Of a stretch of DNA of 64,000 nucleotides, positions 48,289 through 58,804 are shown piece after piece. The stretch covers positions 434,001-498,000 of the forward strand of contig NZ_CP034550.1 in assembly GCF_009498035.1 (NCBI RefSeq). Reading direction: 5' to 3'. The first letter of the stretch is position 1. Each line of letters begins with the position of its first letter. Source of the stretch: Saccharothrix syringae (GTDB taxonomy: Bacteria; Actinomycetota; Actinomycetes; Mycobacteriales; Pseudonocardiaceae). The position numbers and the translations under genes were made by a program. Below the pieces are notes generated by a model. The model had not been told where the DNA came from. It made no database searches and worked only from the letters and a program-made list of their open reading frames with translations.

Positions 48289-48933
48289 GTGCAGGTCCGG
48301 ACGCGGCACACCCCCACCGCCGGCGTGGCCCGCCTCCTGCTCGCGCCGGGCGAGCCCGCGCTGGTCGAGCGCTCCTCGGTGCTCGCCACCAGCTACGGCA
48401 CCGGCGTCGACCCGCGCGCGAAGGCGCCCGGCGTCACCGCCGCGCTGTGCACCGCGGGCCCGGAGGGCGGCTGGGTGGACGTCGCGCCCCCGCTGCCCGG
48501 CGACCTGCACGTGCTCGAACTCGACGGCAAGGCCGGCTGGTGCGTGTCCCGGACCGCCTGGCTCGCCTCGGCCGCCACCGCCCGCCTCGACCCGGCCGCC
48601 CCGCCCGTGCGCGCCCTCCACGGCGGCGACAGCGGCTTCCTCGCCCACGTCCACGGAACCGGTCCAGTGGTGCTGTCCTGCTACGGCACCCTCGACGTCG
48701 TCACCCTCGACGCGGGCGAGCTGGTCACCGTCGACGCCGGGCACGTGGTGGCCTTCGCCGACACCCTCCAGTGCCGGTTGCGCGCGGTTTCCCCCGACGC
48801 GTCCCAATCCGTTCGGAATGGCGAAGGGCTGCTCCTGGACTTCGCCGGTCCCGGCCTGGTGGTCACCCGCACCCACAGCCCGCGCTCATTGGTCAGTTGG
48901 TTGCGGGACAATGGTTTCAGTGCGCGCGCATGA
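48289..48933 (+). CDS. AIM24/TIGR00266-like protein
   Basis: 214 residues, mostly beta strand, with the typical ending in LLLDFAGPGLVVTRTHS and a tryptophan near the C-terminus. AIM24-family proteins form beta-trefoil/barrel folds; bacterial roles are unknown. GTG start with GGGAG upstream. Divergent from moeA. Confidence 0.72.
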   Translation: MQVRTRHTPTAGVARLLLAPGEPALVERSSVLATSYGTGVDPRAKAPGVTAALCTAGPEGGWVDVAPPLPGDLHVLELDGKAGWCVSRTAWLASAATARLDPAAPPVRALHGGDSGFLAHVHGTGPVVLSCYGTLDVVTLDAGELVTVDAGHVVAFADTLQCRLRAVSPDASQSVRNGEGLLLDFAGPGLVVTRTHSPRSLVSWLRDNGFSARA

Positions 48934-49012
48934 CTCCATAAGGAGGTATCGGCGGACCCCCTCGTGCCTCTAGCGTGGCGGTTTGCTCAGGTATTTCTCG
49001 AAGGAGGACGTC

Positions 49013-49219
49013 TTGGCTGTCGGCACGGTCAAGTGGTTCAACTCGGAGAAGGGGTACGGCTTCATCGCCGCCGACGGCGGGCCCGATGTGTTCGTGCACT
49101 ACTCGGCGATTCAGATGGAGGGTTTCCGCACGCTGGCCGAGGGTGACCGCGTGGAGTTCGAGATCCAGGCGGGCCGCGACGGCCGCAGCCAGGCGTCGGA
49201 CGTCCGGAAGGCCTCGTGA
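49013..49219 (+). CDS. Cold-shock domain protein (CspA family)
   Basis: 68 residues. RNA-binding motifs KGYGFI (RNP1) and VFVHYSAI (RNP2). TTG start at 49013 chosen because AAGGAGG lies 5 bp upstream and gives the normal VGTVKWFN beginning. RNA chaperone. The long 5' leader may carry regulatory structure. Confidence 0.95.
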   Translation: MAVGTVKWFNSEKGYGFIAADGGPDVFVHYSAIQMEGFRTLAEGDRVEFEIQAGRDGRSQASDVRKAS

Positions 49220-49315
49220 CCTCCGCCCGACCCGCCCCGCGGCGGGTCGGGCGGCTTCCCGCCTTTGCCGGGAACCCCGCGCGAGCGGGAACCCGCGGAC
49301 GTTAGGCTGCCTCGC

Positions 49316-50506
49316 GTGTCGGAGGACCTGACTGGGCGACGGCTGGGCCACTACCGGATCGACGGGGTGCTCGGCCGCGGTGGCATGAGCGTGACCTACA
49401 AGGCCACGGACGTCCGGCTGGGCCGGAAGGTCGCGCTCAAGGTCATCGGGGAGCACCTGACCGCCGACGCGGAGTTCCGCGAGCGGTTCGTCGACGAGGC
49501 CCGCAACACCTCGGCCATCGACCACGCCAACATCGTCCCGCTCTACGACTTCGACGAGGTCGACGGGCTGCTCTACATCGCGATGCGCCTGGTGGACGGC
49601 CAGGACCTCGCCGCGCTGATCAAGGACGGCCCGCTGCCGCCCGCGCGCGTCCTCACCCTGCTCGGCCAGGTCGCCGAAGCGCTCGACATGCTGCACGGCA
49701 AGGGCCTGGTCCACCTCGACGTGAAGCCCGCCAACGTGCTGGTCACCACCAAGGAAGCCTCGCGCGAGCACGTCTACCTCGCCGACTTCGGCCTGACCAG
49801 GCGCGGCGCCACCGGCCACCGCACCCGCACCGGCGACTTCCTCGGCTCGCCCACCTACGCCGCGCCCGAGCACCTGCGCGGCGAACCCCTCGACGGCCGC
49901 ACCGACCAGTACGCGCTGGCCTGCATGCTGTTCGCCTGCCTGTCCGGGCGGCCCCCGTTCCAGGGCGGCGTGCAGGACGTCATCCAGGGGCACCTCGGCT
50001 CGGACATCCCCGCGCTGAGCGGCCTGGTGTCGCTGCCGCCCGCCATCGACGACGTGCTGCGCAAGGGCACCGCCAAGGACCCGGCGCAGCGGTACTCCTC
50101 GTGCGTGGAGCTGGTCAACGCGGCGCGCGTGGCGCTGTCCGCCGCACCGCAGACCGCCCCGCCCGGCCGGCGCGCCGACCTCGGGCCGCAGAGCGGCGGC
50201 GTGCCCGCGCAGCAGCCCTACCGGACCCCGTACCAGCAGCAGCCCGGGTTCCTCCAGGACCCCGTCCGGCTGCGCCCGCCCGCGCAGGTCGGCGGCGCGG
50301 GCGCGTTCACCGACACGGGCAGGTCCCGGCCGGTGTGGTTCGCGCCGGTGGTGGTGGGCGCGATCGCCATCGCGGCGATCATCGTGCTCGTCCTGATCCT
50401 CACGCCCAAGGACGAGCCGCCCCGGCAGCCCTCGCGGACCACCGGCCAGTCGATGGGCGTCGGCGGGACCACCGGCCCGTTCACCCAGCCCGGGTCACCC
50501 GCCTGA
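49316..50506 (+). CDS. Serine/threonine protein kinase (PknB family)
   Basis: 396 residues from a GTG at 49316. Glycine loop GRGGMSVTY, Lys42, catalytic HLDVKPAN (Asp135) with Leu in place of the usual Arg, and DFG at 157-159. A Pro/Gln-rich juxtamembrane region is followed by one membrane helix (about 336-358) and a short Thr/Pro-rich outside tail without PASTA repeats. The Arg-less HxD implies activation without classical activation-loop phosphorylation. It directly precedes groEL. Confidence 0.92.
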   Translation: MSEDLTGRRLGHYRIDGVLGRGGMSVTYKATDVRLGRKVALKVIGEHLTADAEFRERFVDEARNTSAIDHANIVPLYDFDEVDGLLYIAMRLVDGQDLAALIKDGPLPPARVLTLLGQVAEALDMLHGKGLVHLDVKPANVLVTTKEASREHVYLADFGLTRRGATGHRTRTGDFLGSPTYAAPEHLRGEPLDGRTDQYALACMLFACLSGRPPFQGGVQDVIQGHLGSDIPALSGLVSLPPAIDDVLRKGTAKDPAQRYSSCVELVNAARVALSAAPQTAPPGRRADLGPQSGGVPAQQPYRTPYQQQPGFLQDPVRLRPPAQVGGAGAFTDTGRSRPVWFAPVVVGAIAIAAIIVLVLILTPKDEPPRQPSRTTGQSMGVGGTTGPFTQPGSPA

Positions 50507-50515
50507 CCTGTGCTT

Positions 50516-50542
50516 CTTGCACTCTCCTCCGTCGAGTGCTAA
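50516..50542 (+). promoter_or_regulatory. groEL: CIRCE operator 1 (HrcA site)
   Basis: CTTGCACTC-N9-GAGTGCTAA; the right arm is the exact CIRCE half site and the left arm has two changes. It starts 10 bp after the kinase stop. Confidence 0.88.
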
Positions 50543-50550
50543 ACACGGTG

Positions 50551-50577
50551 TTGGCACTCGGGCCCACTGAGTGCCAA
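50551..50577 (+). promoter_or_regulatory. groEL: CIRCE operator 2 (HrcA site)
   Basis: TTGGCACTC-N9-GAGTGCCAA, a perfect palindrome 35 bp downstream of operator 1. Paired CIRCE elements indicate heat-shock control of groEL by HrcA. Confidence 0.9.
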
Positions 50578-50597
50578 CACGCAGGCTGGGACGGTGA

Positions 50598-52346
<1,749 letters not shown>

Positions 52347-52533
52347 CCTCGACGGTCGCCCGGCCGGTGACCGGCGGTCGGTGATCCCGGTGGGTTCGGG
52401 GTTGCCGGGGTCGGTGGTTGGTGGTCGGTCGTCGGTGACCGGTGAGGTGCGGCCGGTGGATACCGGTCGAGCCAAGTCCGGGTCGGTGACGGTCCGGTCG
52501 GTTCGGTTGGTTCACACGGTCGTGTGAAGGCAT

Positions 52534-52572
52534 GGAAGGGCCCGGTTCGCTTCTCGCGAACCGGGCCCTTCC
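52534..52572 (+). terminator. Intrinsic terminator downstream of groEL
   Basis: 17-bp perfect stem starting GGAAGGGCCCGG with a 5-nt loop. About 190 bp after the groEL stop. Confidence 0.88.
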
Positions 52573-52617
52573 GCGTGTATAGGTGGGGTGGAATCGAGGT
52601 GGAGGGGGCGGCAAACC

Positions 52618-52681
52618 CGATCGGGTGATCATGGGGACGAAGATGTACGGAAACGCTGTTACGGCCATCGGTTAGAGATAT
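52618..52681 (-). repeat. Dispersed 64-bp element, copy B
   Basis: Reverse-complement counterpart of the element at 45051-45112; longest shared block CGTTTCCGTACATCTTCG. It lies just beyond the groEL terminator. Confidence 0.8.
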
Positions 52682-52689
52682 CGACGCCC

Positions 52690-53700
52690 GAACCACCCGG
52701 CCTGCCCGCCTACTTCGACCACCCGCCCGCACCGCCACCCCGACCGCCTACCCCGACCGCCAGCCCCACCTGCCCGGCCGACCCTCAGCCCCAACTACCC
52801 GGCCCGACGACCTGGCCCGACTGCCAGCCCCAACCACCTGCTCCGGCTGTTCCACTCCGACCACCTGCCCCGGCTGCCCACCCCAATTGCCTACCCCGAC
52901 TGCATGTCCGACTGCCCGCCTGAGCCGGCCCAACCACCCGCCTCGACCGCCTGCCCCTGGCCGCCCACTTCGGCCAACCTGCCCGGCGACCCGCCGTGGC
53001 CACTCGCCCGGCCTGCCTCGCCTGGCCTGGATCGCCCGGCCTGCCTCGCTTAGCCTGGATCGGTCGGCCGGCCTGCCTCACCAGCTTGCGACCGGCCGCT
53101 GCGACTGGCCGCTGCCGAGACCGGTTGCTGCGACCGGCCGCCATTGCGGCTGGTGGCTGTCGCTGCGATCGGGCCTGCCGCTGCGATCGGTCCGTCCCGC
53201 TTGGCCTGGCTCGTCTGGCCCTGGTGGTCCCCGTTCGGCTCCTGTCGGCCGGCCCTCGCGTAGCTGTTGGCCCGTCCGGCTTTCTCGTCCGGCTGGGGAT
53301 TTTCGGTTGGGTTTTCCGGCCGGTGGTGGCGGTCTTGTCGGCCGCGGGTCGTTTTTTGTGGGCTTGTTGGGTGCGGGTGTGTCAATGGTGGTCCGTGGTC
53401 GTTGTGCGACTGGGTGGGCCGCGCTTGCATTTCGGGCCTTCGTCGCTGGATTGGCGGGCAATTCGCGGCGGGTGCTTGGGTGTGTCTTGGCGTTGGGGTT
53501 GTCTCGGGGTGAGTGCCCGGTTGTGCGAGGTCATCGGCGGGTTTCTCGGTCGCTGCGCCTGGCCGCGGGCAATTGCGGTGATCGCGGCGCTCTGGTTGTG
53601 GTCTTCGGGTTCGCTGTTGCCTTGCCCGGTTTTTGGTGGGTGGCGCGGGATGGTGTGGGATTTTTGCTTCATTCGGGACTGGGGGCGGCGGTGTTGTTGA
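52690..53700. other. Low-complexity, probably non-coding region with strand-composition switch
   Basis: About 1 kb. The first half (to ~53280) is pyrimidine-rich on plus with degenerate repeats, including a 28-bp near-tandem word starting CCCGGCCTGCCTCGC at 53007 and 53035. The second half is G/T-rich. Open frames exist on both strands (e.g. 52887-53708 plus) but lack codon-position bias, ribosome sites or any family similarity. No RNA gene recognised. Confidence 0.6.
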
Positions 53701-53743
53701 TAGCGTGACGACGGTGGGCTTGGTGCGTTGATCGGAGATTTTG

Positions 53744-54214
53744 GTGGTGTATCGGCATCTGGTGGACGTGCACGTGGCGCTTGTTCGGGGCGACGGTCAC
53801 GTGCTGCTGATCCGGCGGCGTGACAGCGATTCCCGATTCGACGGGCTCTGGCACCTGCCTGCCGGGAAGGTCGAGGCGGGGGAGTCGCTGGTGGCCGCGG
53901 CCGTGCGGGAGGTCGCGGAGGAGGTGGGGGTGGTGGTGCGTGGGGAGGATTTGACGTTTGTGCACGTCACGCACGCTGTTGCGCCTGCGGTCGAGGCTCG
54001 GGTGGGGGTGTTCTTCGAGGTGCGTGAGTGGGGTGGGGAGCCTGTTGTCCGTGAACCCGAGAAGTGTTCCGAGGTGGGGTGGTTCGCGGTCGGCGCGTTG
54101 CCCGGTGACCTGCTGGACTACTCGGCCATCGGGTTGTCGGTGATCAGGGGGCGGGTTGCGGGGGAGCAGGTCTCCGGTGGGAGCTGCTTCAGCGTTTATG
54201 GGTGGGGTGGGTGA
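53744..54214 (+). CDS. NUDIX hydrolase
   Basis: 156 residues. Complete Nudix box GKVEAGES..REVAEEVG near residues 41-63. The family hydrolyses nucleoside diphosphate-linked compounds using Mg2+; substrate unknown. GTG at 53744 chosen for spacing to GGAG; TTG and GTG alternatives lie one codon either side. Convergent with the CHAT gene. Confidence 0.9.
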   Translation: MVYRHLVDVHVALVRGDGHVLLIRRRDSDSRFDGLWHLPAGKVEAGESLVAAAVREVAEEVGVVVRGEDLTFVHVTHAVAPAVEARVGVFFEVREWGGEPVVREPEKCSEVGWFAVGALPGDLLDYSAIGLSVIRGRVAGEQVSGGSCFSVYGWGG

Positions 54215-54232
54215 TTGAGGGGTGCGGCCGGG

Positions 54233-57166
54233 TTAGGCGCCGAAGCACACGAATGGGCGACGTAGGGGGTCCACGGCGGTCGCCTCCGCCAGGGCGTGGG
54301 GGGTGGGGCGGCCGCTGGACAGGAGTTTGTGGAAGGTCTCCATGGTCAGGGCGGCGGCCTGGTCACCCACCTTGTTGACGGCGGCGACCACCGTCCGTGA
54401 GCCGCTGGCCAGGAGGGCGCCCGCGAAACCCAGGGCTTCGTCACCCGGTCGTATGTGGCTCAGGGCCAGGGAGCACGCGGCGAGGATCACCTGTTCGGGT
54501 GCGGTTCGCAGGCGGGCGGTTTCGTGGGCGAACAGGGGGCCGTCGGCCAGTTCCAGGCGGGAGAACAGGGCGTTGTCCGACTCGTGCTCGCCGTGGGCGG
54601 CTATGTGGGCCAGGCGGGCGCCGTCCAGGTGGGTCAGGACTTCGGCCACTTCTTCGGCCGTCACCGCGTCGGGGTAGGTGGCGCGCAGGTTGCTCACCTC
54701 GCCCACTGCCTCGGGCAGGTTCGGGCCGCCCACCAGGACCACGCGAGAGGCCGAGGACCCGGGTGCCGACGCCGCGTTCAGCCAGGCCGTGGCGGACGGG
54801 GCCACCACCACCGGGCGGCCGTGCAGGGACGGCAGTGCGTTCCACGGCACGGCGTAGAGGTCGCCGGTGGGGACCACCACCAGGTCGCGCCCGCCGACCA
54901 GGGGCGACAACGGGGCGATCAGCGCCCCGTCCAGGACCTCGGCGCGGCGGGCCGCCGACGCGGTGATGGCGTCCGCCAGGGGTTTGGGCAGGCGGTCCGG
55001 GGCCAGGGCGTCCAGGTCGGCGTGGAGCTGCCTGGCTTGTTCGAAGACCTCCGTCGCGTCGCCCAGGCGCACCAGGGTCGCGTCGCCCTCGGCCAGGACC
55101 ACGGCGGACAGGACGTTGCCGTGCGCCACGAAGCTCACCATCGCGCGATCACCCAGTCGGGCGTGCACGTCGGTCACCCGGCACACCGGGCGAGGGCGGC
55201 CCCACACGCTCGTGTGCCACCCCAGTCGGGCGACTTCGCGCTGCAACGGCTCCAGGCGGGCCTCCAGCTCGTCGGCGGGACGACCGTCCAGGCGCGCCTG
55301 CTGCACGGCCCGCGACAGGGTCCGCGACTCGGCCACGCGCCGCGCCAGCACGGGGTCGTCGATCGCGGGCAGGGGCTCGTAGCGGTAGACCTGGGCCCGG
55401 GTGCGCTCCAGCCAGTCGAACGCGGTGCCGGCGTCCCCACCCCGGTCGAGGACCAGGCCGATGGCGAGTTCGCCCAGCTCACGGCCGTGCACGGCGGTGC
55501 CGCACAGCAGGTCCAGGCCGCCGACGCGGTCGCGCGCCAGGCCCAGTTCGGCCAACCCCTCCTCGGCCTCGCGCAGCGCCGCGGCGGGTGAACCGGTCGC
55601 CACGGCCAGCTCGGCCCGGCACAGCCGCAGCAGCATCCGGTGGTCGATCGGGGTGATCGGGCCGGGCACCGGCACGCGGGCCAGCAGCTCGCGGGCGGTG
55701 GTGACATCGCCCCGGCGGACCGCCATCCGGACGGCGAGCAGCGTCGCCACGGCCGCCTCGTCGGTGAGGCCCACCGACCGCAACCGCTTCGCCAGGCCCG
55801 CCGCCTTCGCCGGGGTGGCGAGGGAGGAGGGGAACGGGGTGGGCGAGGTGTGGTGGTGCGCGAGGGTCGGGTGCGGCCGGGGCGGGATGACGGTCTGTTC
55901 GGGGGTGGTCGCCTGGGCGGGGATGGTCGCCGCGGGCCGGGGACCGGGGGCGGGGGTGTCGGTGGAGTGGTCGGCGACAGGCTGGTCGAGAGCGACCCGG
56001 CCCACGGCCTGAGCTGCGGCCTGACCCGCGTCCCGGCCTGAAGCCCGACCTGCGGCTTGACCCGCGCCCCCGCCTGAAGCCAGAGCCGCGTCCTGACCGG
56101 CACCCCGACCGGCACCTTGATCGGCACCCCGACCGGCGTCCTGCCCCGCCGCGAACTCGGCCCGCATCCGCATCAGCGCCGCCAGCTCGGCCCACGGCTT
56201 GCTCCCCCGCCTGCCGAACCGCCGCCGCGCCCGCGCCGCCAGGTCGCGGGCCACCGCGTGATCCCCCTGCAGCAGCGCCGCCGCGGCCCGCCCCAGCTCC
56301 GCCTCCGCCAGGTCCTGCCCCACCCGCCGCCGGCGCAGGACGACCAGGGCCTCGTCCAGGTGCTTGGCCGCCTCGGCGGCCAACCCCGCCGCCAGCAGCG
56401 TCCGGGCCTGGTCGATCCGCAGCCGGGGCACCAGGTCCGGCGCCAGCGCCGACAGCGCCCGCCCCGCCCGCTCGTAGTGCCCGAGCGCGGCCGGCAGGTC
56501 GCCGGACAGCTGCGCCACGTCCCCCAGGTTGTTCAGCGCCTTCGCCTTGAGCAGCGGCTCGTCCTCGGCCTCGGCCAGCTCGATGGTGCGCCGCACGTCC
56601 CGCTCCGCCGCCTCGGGCAGCCCGAACGCGATGTTGGTCAGCCCCCGGTTGATCAGCGCCGTGGACAGCGCCGTCGCGTCGACCGCCCCGGCCGCGCGCC
56701 CCTCCTCCAACCGCCGCACGGACTCGTCGTAGAGGGCGATCGCGTCGGAGGTCCGCCCGGCCCGGTGCAGGATCAGCGCCCGCTGGTCCTGCACGATCGC
56801 GCCCAGCCCGAGCCGCTCCGGGCCCTCGGGCAGGCCCGCCACCAGGCCGTCGGCGGTGGTGAGGTGGGCCAGGCCGTCGTCGACCGACCCGGTCTCGGCC
56901 TCCGCGTAGGACAACGTGATCAGGATTCGGATGCGCAGCGTGGCGGCTCCCGGGGGCGCCGGCAGCGCGCCCAGTGCCCGGCGCAGCAGCTCCACCGCGT
57001 CGGCCGGGCGCCCGGCCGACGCGGCTCGGTAGCCTTGTTCACGCAGCTCGGACGCCAGTTCGACGCTGTTCCGGACAGGCTCGGTGGCGGGTACCGCGGC
57101 ACGGGACGGTGGCACGTCCCCAATGCCAGCACACCGGGCGTGCCCGAGGAGCCGTCTTGTGGACAT
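54233..57166 (-). CDS. TPR-CHAT protease
   Basis: 977 residues. N-terminal TPR array (about 35-330), a low-complexity Gly/Ala/Gln/Asp linker (about 338-385) and a Pro/Thr-rich stretch to about 440, a second helical region, then a C-terminal CHAT (caspase-like) domain with catalytic His858 (IAAHGEH) and Cys898 (LAACS). CHAT proteases cleave specific partner proteins; in other bacteria they take part in TPR-sensed immune or death responses. It follows the small protein gene by 65 bp, downstream of an ECF sigma factor. The start codon has a weak ribosome site. Confidence 0.9.
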   Translation of the reverse strand: MSTRRLLGHARCAGIGDVPPSRAAVPATEPVRNSVELASELREQGYRAASAGRPADAVELLRRALGALPAPPGAATLRIRILITLSYAEAETGSVDDGLAHLTTADGLVAGLPEGPERLGLGAIVQDQRALILHRAGRTSDAIALYDESVRRLEEGRAAGAVDATALSTALINRGLTNIAFGLPEAAERDVRRTIELAEAEDEPLLKAKALNNLGDVAQLSGDLPAALGHYERAGRALSALAPDLVPRLRIDQARTLLAAGLAAEAAKHLDEALVVLRRRRVGQDLAEAELGRAAAALLQGDHAVARDLAARARRRFGRRGSKPWAELAALMRMRAEFAAGQDAGRGADQGAGRGAGQDAALASGGGAGQAAGRASGRDAGQAAAQAVGRVALDQPVADHSTDTPAPGPRPAATIPAQATTPEQTVIPPRPHPTLAHHHTSPTPFPSSLATPAKAAGLAKRLRSVGLTDEAAVATLLAVRMAVRRGDVTTARELLARVPVPGPITPIDHRMLLRLCRAELAVATGSPAAALREAEEGLAELGLARDRVGGLDLLCGTAVHGRELGELAIGLVLDRGGDAGTAFDWLERTRAQVYRYEPLPAIDDPVLARRVAESRTLSRAVQQARLDGRPADELEARLEPLQREVARLGWHTSVWGRPRPVCRVTDVHARLGDRAMVSFVAHGNVLSAVVLAEGDATLVRLGDATEVFEQARQLHADLDALAPDRLPKPLADAITASAARRAEVLDGALIAPLSPLVGGRDLVVVPTGDLYAVPWNALPSLHGRPVVVAPSATAWLNAASAPGSSASRVVLVGGPNLPEAVGEVSNLRATYPDAVTAEEVAEVLTHLDGARLAHIAAHGEHESDNALFSRLELADGPLFAHETARLRTAPEQVILAACSLALSHIRPGDEALGFAGALLASGSRTVVAAVNKVGDQAAALTMETFHKLLSSGRPTPHALAEATAVDPLRRPFVCFGA

Positions 57167-57231
57167 TCCGGCTGAGCCGAACGGGTCACTCTCCGTGAGT
57201 ACCCGTCGATCGACCGAACGTGACGCCCCCT

Positions 57232-57717
57232 CTAGAGCATGATCGTCGGCGTCACGACCGTCCGGCCGGGCTCGCCGCGCGAGTTCACCAGGTGCACCAC
57301 GATCTGCGTGGTCCCGGCGGGCACGTCGGACAGCACGAACCGCCCGCCGTCGTCGGCCTTGGTGGTGCTCGACTCGTGCTCGGCCACCCGCACCTCGACG
57401 GTGTGCTCGCCCGCGGGCACCAGCCAGCCGTCGATGCGGTGCCGGGCGCCGGTCGAGGTGAAGTTCACCATCAGGGTGAGGTTGTCCACCGTGAAGGTGA
57501 TGGTGCCGGGGCCGCCGCCGCGCACGCCGGCGAACGAGCCGGCCCGCTCCCAGCGCGCCACCTCGACGTCCAGGTTCTCCAGGGCCACCGCGAACTGGAT
57601 GCGCTCGACGAGCCCCACCGGGGGCGCGTCCAGCTCGTACACCAGGCGGTTCAGTTCAGTGAGGACAGCGGTGTCCTCTTGGCCTCTGCGGTCATCGCGC
57701 GGGTCGATGTCGTTCAC
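57232..57717 (-). CDS. Small protein between sigma factor and CHAT protease
   Basis: 161 residues from a GTG overlapping the sigma stop (GTGA). N-terminal ~55 residues are helical (LTELNRLVYELD, LVERIQFAVALENL); the rest is beta-rich and ends in hydrophobic strands (FVLSDVPAGTTQIVVHLV), like a carboxypeptidase-regulatory or Ig-like fold. No membrane segment. It could be an adaptor, protease substrate or sigma antagonist; not recognised. Confidence 0.75.
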   Translation of the reverse strand: MNDIDPRDDRRGQEDTAVLTELNRLVYELDAPPVGLVERIQFAVALENLDVEVARWERAGSFAGVRGGGPGTITFTVDNLTLMVNFTSTGARHRIDGWLVPAGEHTVEVRVAEHESSTTKADDGGRFVLSDVPAGTTQIVVHLVNSRGEPGRTVVTPTIML

Positions 57718-58319
57718 CGCGATCCTCCTTCCGCGTCGAGATGTGCGCGCAACGTCGTCAAGCACCGGCCCCTGGTCGGGCCGATGCTGCCGCGCGGCAT
57801 GGACAGTGCTTCGGCGACCGCGCGGTACTCCGCCCGCCCGGCCAGCACGGTGAGTCGCAGCAGCTCCTGGCACTTCTGCGACAGCCGCCCGAACGCGCGC
57901 CACAACCGGTGGTCCCGGTCGTCGACCAGGGCGGCGTCCTCGGGCAGGCCGTACTCGCTCTCCAGTTGTTCGGCCAGCTCGTCGTTCAGCGCCGCTTCCC
58001 GGCGGCTGGGCGTCCAGGTGCGCTGGGCCTCGCGGCGGGTGGTCACCACGAGCCACCCCGCCAGCGCGCGGGGTTCCGCCAGGCGGTCGAGGTGCCGCAG
58101 CAGCGCGAGCCACACCGTCTGCACCACGTCCTCCGCGGTGCTGCGGTCCAGCCCGTGGCCGCGGGCCACGTGCCACACGAGCGGGGTGAGGTCGGCGATC
58201 AGCACGTCCAGCGCCCTCCGGTCGCCGGCGCGCGCGGCGACGACGCAGGCGGCGTGCCGGTCCGTGCCGTCCAAGCCCTCCCACGGTGGGCGCTCACCCG
58301 CCGTGCGCAGTTCTCCCAC
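57714..58319 (-). CDS. ECF-type RNA polymerase sigma factor
   Basis: 201 residues. Sigma region 2 (AEDVVQTVWLALLRHLDRL, about 62-80) and region 4 (LSQKCQELLRLTVLAGRAEYRAVAEAL, then a helix-turn-helix). No anti-sigma with a zinc motif is adjacent; the following small protein takes that place. GTG start preceded by AGGAGGAGG. First large gene of the CHAT operon. Confidence 0.9.
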   Translation of the reverse strand: MGELRTAGERPPWEGLDGTDRHAACVVAARAGDRRALDVLIADLTPLVWHVARGHGLDRSTAEDVVQTVWLALLRHLDRLAEPRALAGWLVVTTRREAQRTWTPSRREAALNDELAEQLESEYGLPEDAALVDDRDHRLWRAFGRLSQKCQELLRLTVLAGRAEYRAVAEALSMPRGSIGPTRGRCLTTLRAHLDAEGGSR

Positions 58320-58498
58320 GTCGTCACCTCCTCCTCGGCATCCCCCGGCCGGAGCTGATCGTCACACATCTCCCCCACCACCGTCGCGGCGGCGGTCCGC
58401 GATGCCCCCCTCGCACCGCGGACCGCCGTTCCCCTCCGCGGGCGGTTCCGATCGGCACCCCTCGAAGCCGATCGAACCCGCCCCGTCCCCCAGCGTCC

Positions 58499-58669
58499 TC
58501 AGTTGGTGCCCACCGGCTCGCTGTGCGTCTGGTGCTGCCCGGCCGGGGTGGCGGGCGGCAGGTCCGGGTCCTGCTGGTCGGCGAGCTCCTGCTCCAGCTC
58601 GGCGAGTTCGGCGAGGTCCTCGTCCAGGTGGACGAGGTCGTCGTCGACGCCAGGCGGGTTGGCGTTCAT
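58499..58669 (-). CDS. Tiny acidic coiled-coil-like protein
   Basis: 56 residues: 14 Asp/Glu and no Lys or Arg. The middle (LDEDLAELAELEQELA) is a heptad-like acidic helix; the tail is Pro/Gln-rich. ATG at 58669 has GGAGACACC upstream. It lies 179 bp before the sigma gene in the same direction. Possibly a sensor or substrate of the CHAT system; function unknown. Confidence 0.6.
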   Translation of the reverse strand: MNANPPGVDDDLVHLDEDLAELAELEQELADQQDPDLPPATPAGQHQTHSEPVGTN

Positions 58670-58788
58670 CCGGTGTCTCCTCAGTCGGGGTTGAGGATCG
58701 GTCATAGGGAAAAGAGTGAGTAGTTCTACGCTGGATACGCGGACCGCGGTTGACATTTGACTTTTCCCCGGCCGGCCCCGGCACGGCC

Positions 58789-58804
58789 TATGGTCCAGAC
58801 CATG
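58789..58804 (+). promoter_or_regulatory. cutC: DasR-like operator over the cutC start codon
   Basis: TATGGTCCAGACCATG; the core TGGTCCAGACCA matches dre at 11 of 12 positions. Its last three bases are the cutC ATG, and no ribosome site precedes, so the mRNA may be leaderless. Confidence 0.7.

Noticed and set aside
52887..53708. 273-residue plus-strand ORF, partly hydrophobic at its C-terminal end
   Set aside because: No ribosome site, no codon-position GC pattern, overlapping equally long frames on both strands, and a low-complexity Pro/Arg start. Treated as chance.
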